Below the pieces are notes generated by a model. The model saw only the letters and a list, made by a program, of their open reading frames with translations, was not told where the DNA came from and made no database searches. Source: Bacteroidetes bacterium UBA6661 (GTDB lineage Bacteria; Bacteroidota; Bacteroidia; AKYH767-A; OLB10). Taken from it: a stretch of 13,570 bases of DNA. Each line of letters opens with the position of its first letter. The stretch's first letter is position 1. Below, piece after piece: positions 7,661-13,570 of the stretch. Location of the stretch: the NCBI GenBank assembly GCA_002455375.1, contig DKKR01000066.1:13561-27130 (forward strand). Reading direction: 5' to 3'. The position numbers were made by a program, and so were the translations under genes.

Positions 7661-8698
7661 ATGGGTGTTTACGTTAAATCTTCAGCATGCATCAGTGCCA
7701 GAAATACTTTTGGCGAAACTGATCTTTCTGAACATGGCCTGCAGACAGAAAAACTTATGGCACGTGAGCCTGTTTACAGCATGATTGCACCTGCCGTTCT
7801 GCGAAGAATGGGAAAGGCCGTCAGAATGACCTGTGGTGCTGTGAGCAAACTCAATTTAGAGAGCAATCCTGTAAATGGAATTGTTATAGGCACTGCAAAT
7901 GGTGGCATGGAAGACTGTATTCGTTTTCTGAATCAGATTGTGCAATATGATGAAGGCACTTTAACACCAACAAATTTTGTGCAGAGCACACCCAATGCCA
8001 TTGCTTCAACTATTGGAATGAATCTTCAATGTCATGGCTACAACATAACGCATGTTCACCGTGGCAATGCTTTTGAAAATGCTTTGCTCGATGCCTTGAT
8101 GTATTTAGACGAAAGTAAAAATACATCTTTACTGCTTGGTGGCATTGATGAAATATCGGACTATAATTACAATATAGAACGCCTGGGGGGATGGTATAAG
8201 AAAGAAATTCCTGTCAACGGTTTGTATGAAACAAAAACTGAGGGAAGCATTGCCGGTGAAGGTTGCGCTGTGTTTTGTGTAAGTAATCAACCGCAAAATG
8301 CCTTATTTGAAATTGTTGACGTCAGCACTATGCACAGTACTGATGTAGATGCTGTTCAATCGGGAATAAAACAATTTTGCAGTAAGCATAATGTAAATTT
8401 TTCAGAAACAATGTTGTTGTCAGGTCACAATGGCGATAGTAGAAATGAAACATTGCATCATGCTGTTGAAAATATATTTAATCAATCAACAGTCATCAGA
8501 TACAAACATTTTTTCGGTGAATTTCCAACAGTGGCTGCACTTGCACTTTGGCTCATTGGTCATGCTGCAACAAACTCAGGTATATTGCCCGACCATTTCT
8601 ATTTATGTAAGACAGAGAAAAAAATAAAAAACTATATTATCTGCAATCATTACAAAGGCTATCAGCATGGATTTATCCTGGCAAGATCTTGCTCATGA
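7661..8698 (+). CDS. Beta-ketoacyl-synthase-like protein lacking the catalytic Cys (flexirubin/aryl-polyene chain-length-factor type)
   Basis: A 345-residue thiolase-fold protein related to FabF, slightly shorter than FabF. Recognisable parts are VYVKSSACISARNTF at the start, LRRMGKAVRM, GIVIGTANGGMED, TPTNFVQSTPNAIAS, HGYNITHVHRG, LLGGIDEISDYNYN, the GEGCAVFCV strand, SGHNGDS and KHFFGEFPTVAALAL. Aligned by eye to FabF, the nucleophile Cys falls on G135, the first His is kept (H256), Lys is kept (K282) and the second His is E287. It should therefore not condense acyl chains alone. The THVHRG-FENALLDA signature is what I recall from the ketosynthase-like partner protein in flexirubin / dialkylresorcinol-type clusters, where such subunits pair with an active ketosynthase and set chain length. 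No acyl carrier protein, active ketosynthase or thioesterase gene is nearby, so the gene is an orphan here. The role is inferred. Confidence 0.83.
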   Translation: MGVYVKSSACISARNTFGETDLSEHGLQTEKLMAREPVYSMIAPAVLRRMGKAVRMTCGAVSKLNLESNPVNGIVIGTANGGMEDCIRFLNQIVQYDEGTLTPTNFVQSTPNAIASTIGMNLQCHGYNITHVHRGNAFENALLDALMYLDESKNTSLLLGGIDEISDYNYNIERLGGWYKKEIPVNGLYETKTEGSIAGEGCAVFCVSNQPQNALFEIVDVSTMHSTDVDAVQSGIKQFCSKHNVNFSETMLLSGHNGDSRNETLHHAVENIFNQSTVIRYKHFFGEFPTVAALALWLIGHAATNSGILPDHFYLCKTEKKIKNYIICNHYKGYQHGFILARSCS

Positions 8699-8702
8699 TT
8701 GG

Positions 8703-10517
8703 TCAGTTAAGCTCTGCAAGTTCCATCCAGCGCACGGTCTTTGCATCAATTTCATGAATCACATGCTGAAATCTGTTGCTCACTTCCATTAACTTTTCAT
8801 GTGTAAGGTCTGATTCTCCTAACTGTTGTTCCAGCATGGTCTTTTCTTCTTCAAGCAGCAAAATTTCACTCTCTAACTTCTCGTATTCCTGTTTTTCTTT
8901 GAATGACAGTTTACGCTTTTTGTTCGATGCTGCTTCTTCGGGTTTGCCTCTCACTACTGTTGCTTCTTTTTTCTGCTCTCTTTTTTGCTCCTTCAGCTTT
9001 TGCCTGTAGTCATAGTAATTGCCATTCAGAACACTAATTTCTCCATCACCTTCAAATGCCCAAATGTGGTCTGCAACTCTGTCCATAAAAAAACGATCGT
9101 GCGTAACAATTAAAACACATCCTTCAAAAGATGCTAAATAGTCTTCAAGCACAGAGAGTGTCTGTATGTCTAAATCGTTCGTTGGCTCATCTAATATCAG
9201 AAGATTAGGGTTTTTCATCAGCACAGTAAGCAAATACAGTCTTCTTTTTTCTCCACCACTCAATTTTTCTACATACTGAAAATGCATGGAAGGGTCAAAC
9301 AGAAAGCGCTCAAGCAACTGCGATGCAGAAATTTTTCGCCCACCGCTCATTGGAATAAAATCAGCAATTTCACGAATCACTTCAATAACTCGCTTCTGGT
9401 CAGAAATATTTTTCGATTGCTGCTCAAAATATCCGGGCACAATGGTTTCACCCATCACAATCTTACCTTTATCGCAAGGCTCTTTTCCCATAATGATATT
9501 AAGCAATGTACTTTTACCTGCACCATTGCTGCCAACAATTCCAATCTTTTCGCCTTTTCGTAACGAGTAGTCAAAGTTGTCAATCAGTTTAAGGTCGCCA
9601 TACGATTTGCTGATGCGGTGTATTTCAAGAATTTTACTTCCAATTCTCGATATGTTGATATCGAGAGCTACATTACCGTGCTCATTTTTCTTTTTGGTTT
9701 TTTCCTCAAGTACATGAAATGCATCTATCCGCGATTTAGATTTTGTGCCGCGTGCCCGAGGCTGTTTACGCATCCAGTCCAATTCTGTACGGTAAAGATT
9801 TTTTGAACGCTGCAAATTGGCCGACTCCATTTCATCACGCTCAGCTTTCTTCTCTAAATAATAGCTGTAGTTTCCTTTATGTCTGTATAGTTTTCCGTCT
9901 TCAAGTTCCAGAATTTCATCGCATATTTCATCTAAAAAATAACGGTCGTGTGTAACCAGCAACATCGTTATGTTTGTTGATGCTAAAAACGATTCAAGCC
10001 ATTCAATCATGTCTAAGTCCAAGTGGTTGGTAGGCTCATCCATAATTATAAAGTCGGCCTCATCAATCAACACTTTGGATAATGCCAATCTTTTTTGCTG
10101 CCCACCGGAAAGTTCGTTCACCTTCTGATGCAAAAACGGAACACCCAACTTTCCGGCAACAGACTTTATCTTACCCAAATGTGATTGCTCCTCCTCAGTT
10201 AATTCATAGTGCGGTTTTTCATTCAGCAATGCATCAGAAATGTGTGTGTTCGCTGTCAGACAATCTGCAACTGTAGCCAACTGCGGCAATGTATTTTCCT
10301 GTGTAAGATAACTCACCTTCAATTGATTTCTGAAAGTAACAGTACCTTCATCAGGGACATCAAGTCCGGCTAAAATTCTGAGTAATGATGTTTTGCCCGT
10401 ACCATTTCTTGCTACCAATGCCAGTTTCTGCCCTTTGGCAATGCCGAACGATATGTTGTTGAACAATACTCTGTCACCAAAGCTCTTGCTGATATCTTCT
10501 ACCGATAAATAATTCAC
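8703..10517 (-). CDS. uup: ABC-F family ATPase, Uup type
   Basis: A 604-residue soluble protein with two ABC ATPase domains and no membrane segments. Domain one has Walker A ARNGTGKT (36-43), signature LSGGQ (136-140), Walker B ending D160-E161 and H190; domain two has GSNGAGKS (329-336), LSGGE (419-423), D443-E444 and H473. The inter-domain linker (about 220-285) is highly charged. The C-terminus (about 534-600) is a charged coiled coil of the Uup type (ABC_tran_CTD). ABC-F proteins act on ribosomes or, for Uup, have also been linked to branched-DNA intermediates; Uup is not a drug exporter. The first Walker A begins with Ala instead of Gly, which I recall as common in Bacteroidota Uup. The start is GTG at 10517. 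It ends 4 bases from the convergent ketosynthase-like gene. Confidence 0.93.
   Translation of the reverse strand: MNYLSVEDISKSFGDRVLFNNISFGIAKGQKLALVARNGTGKTSLLRILAGLDVPDEGTVTFRNQLKVSYLTQENTLPQLATVADCLTANTHISDALLNEKPHYELTEEEQSHLGKIKSVAGKLGVPFLHQKVNELSGGQQKRLALSKVLIDEADFIIMDEPTNHLDLDMIEWLESFLASTNITMLLVTHDRYFLDEICDEILELEDGKLYRHKGNYSYYLEKKAERDEMESANLQRSKNLYRTELDWMRKQPRARGTKSKSRIDAFHVLEEKTKKKNEHGNVALDINISRIGSKILEIHRISKSYGDLKLIDNFDYSLRKGEKIGIVGSNGAGKSTLLNIIMGKEPCDKGKIVMGETIVPGYFEQQSKNISDQKRVIEVIREIADFIPMSGGRKISASQLLERFLFDPSMHFQYVEKLSGGEKRRLYLLTVLMKNPNLLILDEPTNDLDIQTLSVLEDYLASFEGCVLIVTHDRFFMDRVADHIWAFEGDGEISVLNGNYYDYRQKLKEQKREQKKEATVVRGKPEEAASNKKRKLSFKEKQEYEKLESEILLLEEEKTMLEQQLGESDLTHEKLMEVSNRFQHVIHEIDAKTVRWMELAELN
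9645..9666. repeat. Nine-base inverted repeat with 4-base loop inside the ABC-F gene
   Basis: TCTCGATAT (9645-9653), GTTG, ATATCGAGA (9658-9666) form a perfect 9-base-pair hairpin. It lies in the coding region just before the second ATPase domain (residues near LDINISRI). It could fold in RNA from either strand; it has no T-run and is not a terminator. Confidence 0.6.
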
Positions 10518-10537
10518 CTATTTTTCTGATTGAAGCG

Positions 10538-10565
10538 CGAAAGTAACAGTTATTGTGCTAATAAA
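10538..10565 (-). promoter_or_regulatory. Putative promoter of the ABC-F gene
   Basis: The minus strand reads TACTTTCG (10545-10538), one base from TAnnTTTG, with TTTA about 16 bases upstream as a weak -33 element. The predicted start site is about 14 bases before the GTG start codon. Pattern match only. Confidence 0.3.
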
Positions 10566-10644
10566 TTATAGTTTGTACTGTTTTTAAAATGTATGATTTT
10601 TGATTACATTTTTTGTGATACCTGACTTCATAAAATAAATATTA

Positions 10645-10658
10645 TTGACATAAGTCAT
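10645..10658. promoter_or_regulatory. Fnr/Crp-family-like palindrome (TTGAC-N4-GTCAT)
   Basis: TTGAC ATAA GTCAT is a nine-of-ten match to the symmetric TTGAC-N4-GTCAA box bound by some Crp/Fnr-family regulators (DNR/NNR type). It lies 90 bases before the peroxidase start, in the divergent region 10518-10747. Bacterial cytochrome c peroxidases are often controlled by oxygen-sensing regulators of this family, so the position makes sense. No regulator gene is present in the window, and a short palindrome can arise by chance in AT-rich DNA. Confidence 0.35.
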
Positions 10659-10667
10659 TTGTACATT

Positions 10668-10707
10668 GATGAAATATAATCATTATTGCGTTAATAATTA
10701 TTTCATC
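10668..10707. repeat. Forty-base inverted repeat upstream of the cytochrome c peroxidase gene
   Basis: Outer arms GATGAAATA (10668-10676) and TATTTCATC (10699-10707) are perfect complements, and inner arms ATTATT (10682-10687) and AATAAT (10693-10698) extend the stem after a 5-base bulge, closing on GCGTT. ATAAT-C-ATTAT (10676-10686) is a separate small palindrome in the same place. It could be an operator for the divergent genes or a leader hairpin, 41 bases before the peroxidase ATG. No T-run follows, so it is not a standard terminator. Confidence 0.55.
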
Positions 10708-10747
10708 TCAGCGTAGTACATATATAGTTATTTGTCATTTTTGAAAG

Positions 10748-12658
10748 ATGCGATTTAAGAAAAGTACATGGGTAACCGCATCAGTAATTCTCATTATAGT
10801 AGCATTGCTGCAGTGGTCGTTTATAACAGTAAATGAAAATGAATATCAGCAACAGAAACTAGAGGCTTACCTCTCAAAATCTGCTCTTGATTTCACTAAC
10901 GAACTTGAAAAACTCAAAGCTCTTGCAGGCAGCGAAAAAGCAAACTCACATCAGTTGGTTGAGCAATTTAAAGCCTGTCGTATTTCCTATAAAAAACTCG
11001 AAGGCTTCACAGGGTATTATTTTGCCTATACAGAACGCGACCTTAACGGCCCGCCAATAGCCATGGTTGAAGAAGAACCGCAAAGCAAGTATGTACGCCC
11101 GCCACATGGCTTACAGGTAATTGAAGAAATTATTACCGAAAAGCCTTTAAACAAAAGGCGATTGCTCGATGAAGTCAATCACACACTCGGACTTGCAGCA
11201 AAATTGTCACTGTCGTTCAAAACCTTGCATCCCTACGACTATCAGTTGTTTGAAATTATGCAACTGCGACTTGTAAAAATTTACACACTTGGCATTAATA
11301 ATTTCGACTGTCAGGTTATAAAAACCGGAATTTCTGAAACAAAAGCTGCACTGCTTTCTATCAGCAATATTTTAAATATCTCTTATCGCAATGCCGATTT
11401 CTCAATGGTCAACAGCAGCATTGACTCTGCCGTAGCATTTCTCGACCGTCAGCAAATAAAAGTAAACCAGGGTGCTGAGTTCGACTATTTTACTTTCTAT
11501 CGCAACTATGTTGTGAAGGTAAACCAATCACTCATCAATGCCAGAAAAAGCATTTTAAAATTCGATCCTCAAAATATCAGAGCCTTAAATCTTGATGCAG
11601 CAACCTTGTTTGAAAAAGAAGCATACAACACCTATTTCTTTACTAAACTGCAACGCAGCATCAATGGAGATATGTTACCTTATCTCGGCAAGCTTTTATT
11701 TTTCGACCCCATTCTTTCTGTCAACAATTCTGTGTCATGTGCTTCGTGTCATAAACCCAATATGGCTTATACAGATGGCTTACCTAAGTCCTATGGTTTT
11801 TTAAAGAACGACACGTTGCCACGCAACACACCCACCATTCTAAATGCTGCATTGCAGCGCAATCTGTTTATGGATGCCAGTGTATTGGTTCTTGAAGATC
11901 AGGCAAAAACTGTTGTTCAGAATGAACGAGAGATGCATGGCGATTTTAAAGTTGTAGTAGCCAAACTCAATCAGTCTTCAGCCTACAAAAAAATATTCAG
12001 TCAGGCATTTGCAGGTACAAAAGATACTGCCATCAGCGAAGAAGGTATTCTAAAAGCCTTGGCAGAATTTCAGCGCACACAACTGTCGTTCGATTCGCCT
12101 TTCGATAAAGCCATGCGTGGTGAAGGCACAGTGGCACAACCTGTCATTGATGGGTACAATATTTTTATGGGCAAAGCCAAATGCGGACACTGCCATTTTG
12201 CAGGACTCTTTAACGGAACTACACCACCACAGTACAGAGAAAGTGAGTTTGATATTATTGGTGTTCCATCATCAAACAAGCGTCCTTATAAATTAGATGG
12301 CGACCTTGGACGCTACAATGTTTTTAAGAATGACGAGCTTAAATATGCATTCAAAACAACTACTGTCAGAAACATTGCTGTGACAGCACCCTACATGCAC
12401 AACGGAGTTTATAAAACACTTGAAGAAGTAGTTGATTTTTATAACAAAGGCGGTGGGGCAGGCCTGGGCATTCATGTTCCTGATCAAACCTTGCCCGAAG
12501 ATAAATTAAAACTTACTAAGGACGAAAAGAAAAAATTAGTTCTTTTTCTGCAAGCGCTAACAGATACTTCTGCCGTTGTGCACTTTAGTGGACAGTTGCC
12601 TGCCATTGACGATAGTGCCTCGCCACTGAATAAACGCATTGCTGGTGGCACAGATTAA
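10748..12658 (+). CDS. Di-haem cytochrome c peroxidase family protein with extra N-terminal region
   Basis: A 636-residue protein, roughly twice the usual 320-350 of bacterial cytochrome c peroxidases. Residues 8-28 form a signal anchor (VTASVILIIVALLQW), with no lipobox, so the protein is probably periplasmic and membrane-tethered. Residues about 300-615 are the peroxidase: haem-binding CASCH at 331-335 and CGHCH at 479-483, LGKLLFFDPILS before the first, PRNTPTILNAAL, and TAPYMHNG with likely axial M550. The family reduces hydrogen peroxide to water with electrons from small cytochromes; some relatives (MauG type) oxidise proteins instead. Residues about 35-295 are a helical-looking extension with YKKLEGFTGYYF, LNGPP and PPHGLQVIEE, which recalls imelysin-like domains but is not a firm match. 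The ATG at 10748 gives a good basic start to the anchor. fabI follows after 48 bases. Confidence 0.9.
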   Translation: MRFKKSTWVTASVILIIVALLQWSFITVNENEYQQQKLEAYLSKSALDFTNELEKLKALAGSEKANSHQLVEQFKACRISYKKLEGFTGYYFAYTERDLNGPPIAMVEEEPQSKYVRPPHGLQVIEEIITEKPLNKRRLLDEVNHTLGLAAKLSLSFKTLHPYDYQLFEIMQLRLVKIYTLGINNFDCQVIKTGISETKAALLSISNILNISYRNADFSMVNSSIDSAVAFLDRQQIKVNQGAEFDYFTFYRNYVVKVNQSLINARKSILKFDPQNIRALNLDAATLFEKEAYNTYFFTKLQRSINGDMLPYLGKLLFFDPILSVNNSVSCASCHKPNMAYTDGLPKSYGFLKNDTLPRNTPTILNAALQRNLFMDASVLVLEDQAKTVVQNEREMHGDFKVVVAKLNQSSAYKKIFSQAFAGTKDTAISEEGILKALAEFQRTQLSFDSPFDKAMRGEGTVAQPVIDGYNIFMGKAKCGHCHFAGLFNGTTPPQYRESEFDIIGVPSSNKRPYKLDGDLGRYNVFKNDELKYAFKTTTVRNIAVTAPYMHNGVYKTLEEVVDFYNKGGGAGLGIHVPDQTLPEDKLKLTKDEKKKLVLFLQALTDTSAVVHFSGQLPAIDDSASPLNKRIAGGTD

Positions 12659-12660
12659 TG

Positions 12661-12687
12661 TTGTTTCATCAATTTCTATTACTTTAG
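12661..12687 (+). promoter_or_regulatory. Putative fabI promoter
   Basis: TTG at 12661-12663 and TACTTTAG at 12680-12687 (one base from TAnnTTTG, followed by CCGC as in many Bacteroidota promoters) are 16 bases apart. The predicted leader is about 12 bases. The motif lies just after the peroxidase stop codon, so fabI can be transcribed on its own. Confidence 0.42.
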
Positions 12688-12706
12688 CCGCAAAACAACA
12701 ATACTT

Positions 12707-13519
12707 ATGTACAATTTGTTAAAAGGAAAACGGGGAATCATTTTTGGAGCATTAGACGAAAATTCTATTGCATGGAAAACGGCACAACGTGCACATCAGG
12801 AAGGAGCAATGTTTACATTAACAAACGCTCCTGTTGCAATGCGTATGGGCGAAATAAACAAACTCGCTGCTGAGTGCAATGCACAAGTTATCCCTGCAGA
12901 TGCCACTTCTATTGAAGACCTCGAAAACCTGTTTACCAAATCAATGGAAATTTTAGGTGGCAAATTAGATTTTGTTTTACACAGCATCGGCATGTCGCCC
13001 AATGTCCGTAAAGGCAAACATTACACAGCACTCGATTACGATTTTTTTCATAAGACATTGGATGTTTCTGCCTTAAGCCTGCACAAAACATTGCAGACAG
13101 CCATGAAACTCGATGCCCTAAACGAGTGGAGTAGTGTAGTGGCACTTACCTATATTGCAGCACAACGTGTTTTCCCGCACTATAATGATATGGGCGATGC
13201 AAAATCACTTTTAGAAAGCATAACACGCAGCTTTGGTTATCATTATGGCATGGCAAAAAAAGTCAGAGTAAACACCATTTCTCAGTCACCGACTGCAACA
13301 ACTGCAGGCAGTGGTATTAAAGGGTTCAATGCCTTCTATAACTATGCCGATGTGATGTCGCCACTTGGCAATGCCTCTGCCGATGAATGTGCAAACTACA
13401 CGGTTATGATGTTTTCGGATTTCACACGCAAGGTAACCATGCAAAACCTCTTTCACGATGGTGGCTTCTCCTATACGGGTGTCAGCCTCAATGCAATGGA
13501 AAAATTTATGGATGAGTAG
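12707..13519 (+). CDS. fabI: Enoyl-[acyl-carrier-protein] reductase (NADH), FabI
   Basis: A 270-residue cytosolic short-chain-dehydrogenase-type enzyme, normal length for FabI. It reduces trans-2-enoyl-ACP to acyl-ACP in the last step of each fatty acid elongation cycle. Visible marks: nucleotide-binding GIIFGALDENSIAW at 10-23, DAT at 65-67, LHSIGMSPN at 91-99, TYIAAQRVFPHYNDMGDAK at 148-166 with Y149, catalytic Y159 and K166 in the FabI order, and the substrate loop TTAGSGIKGF at 199-208. This excludes FabK, FabL and FabV. The start ATG directly precedes a typical MYNLLKGKRG. It follows the peroxidase gene on the same strand after 48 bases, with a promoter-like element in between. Nothing looks abnormal in it; it is the likely housekeeping enzyme. 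Confidence 0.97.
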   Translation: MYNLLKGKRGIIFGALDENSIAWKTAQRAHQEGAMFTLTNAPVAMRMGEINKLAAECNAQVIPADATSIEDLENLFTKSMEILGGKLDFVLHSIGMSPNVRKGKHYTALDYDFFHKTLDVSALSLHKTLQTAMKLDALNEWSSVVALTYIAAQRVFPHYNDMGDAKSLLESITRSFGYHYGMAKKVRVNTISQSPTATTAGSGIKGFNAFYNYADVMSPLGNASADECANYTVMMFSDFTRKVTMQNLFHDGGFSYTGVSLNAMEKFMDE

Positions 13520-13570
13520 GTTTTTGTTGTTGGTGCTTGGGTTAGGTTATGTTAGATTTCTTTCAGAATT
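13512..13570 (+). CDS. Possible start of a further reading frame, cut by the window end
   Basis: An ATG at 13512 overlaps the last eight bases of fabI in another frame and stays open to the window edge for 19 codons. The visible peptide begins MSRFLLLVLGLGYVRF, a basic then hydrophobic stretch like a signal peptide or membrane segment. Overlap with fabI would suggest coupling, but so short a piece may be chance. Confidence 0.25.
   Translation, partial: MSRFLLLVLGLGYVRFLSE

Noticed and set aside
8667..8792. A 41-codon open frame starting MDLSWQDLAH that bridges the ketosynthase-like stop and the end of the ABC-F gene
   Set aside because: It overlaps two well-supported genes, has no recognisable domain and reads antisense through the ABC-F C-terminus.
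9282..9570. Two open frames of about 93 residues on the plus strand
   Set aside because: Both are antisense to the conserved second ATPase domain of the ABC-F gene, and show low-complexity, unrecognisable protein sequence.
8703..10517. ABC-F gene as an antibiotic-resistance (target-protection) factor
   Set aside because: The Uup-type C-terminal coiled coil and long charged linker point to the housekeeping Uup branch, and no resistance or mobile context is present.
10736..10743. CATTTTTG as a -7 promoter element for the peroxidase gene
   Set aside because: It is only four bases before the ATG, so transcription would begin inside the coding region.
10748..12658. Peroxidase gene as a MauG-type protein-modifying enzyme
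   Set aside because: TAPYMHNG supplies a Met as the likely axial ligand of the second haem, as in peroxidases; no partner protein gene typical of MauG-like systems lies beside it.
1..13570. Mobile elements, CRISPR arrays, tRNA or rRNA genes
   Set aside because: No transposase, terminal repeats, regularly spaced repeats or tRNA-like arms were found; gene content looks like stable chromosome.

Overview
The window looks like chromosomal DNA from a member of the Bacteroidota. The support is a gldF-gldG gliding-type ABC transporter pair beside dnaN, a flexirubin-type ketosynthase-like protein, a LytTR regulator, short leaders without clear Shine-Dalgarno sequences, and promoter-like TAnnTTTG elements typical of the phylum's primary sigma factor. 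The DNA is AT-rich and evenly packed. I see no rRNA, tRNA, CRISPR array, insertion sequence or phage gene. The order or family cannot be fixed from this stretch.

Layout. (1) Positions 3-2036, plus strand: the 3' part of a hybrid histidine kinase (ATPase, receiver, HPt), then a LytTR response regulator, plausibly a phosphorelay. (2) Positions 2051-7478, minus strand: five genes read gldF, gldG, a DUF4340-like protein, dnaN (sliding clamp), then an SRAP-domain protein that protects abasic sites. The first three are tightly coupled and form a membrane transporter-like module. dnaN has its own putative promoter. (3) Positions 7661-8698, plus strand: a lone beta-ketoacyl-synthase-like protein without the catalytic cysteine. 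(4) Positions 8703-10517, minus strand: a Uup-type ABC-F ATPase, convergent with the ketosynthase-like gene. (5) Positions 10518-10747: a divergent regulatory region with an Fnr/Crp-like palindrome and a 40-base inverted repeat. (6) Positions 10748-12658, plus strand: a membrane-anchored di-haem cytochrome c peroxidase with a large extra N-terminal region. (7) Positions 12707-13519, plus strand: fabI, followed by the possible start of another reading frame cut by the window end.

How the genes relate. The kinase and regulator probably form one signalling unit, and gldFG plus the DUF4340 gene one envelope unit that lacks its ATPase here. dnaN and the SRAP gene share a DNA replication and damage theme. 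The ketosynthase-like gene and fabI both belong to fatty-acid/polyketide chemistry but are not co-transcribed. Most of this is ordinary core genome. The parts most worth a second look are the orphan cysteine-less ketosynthase, the N-terminal half of the peroxidase and the palindromes in front of it.
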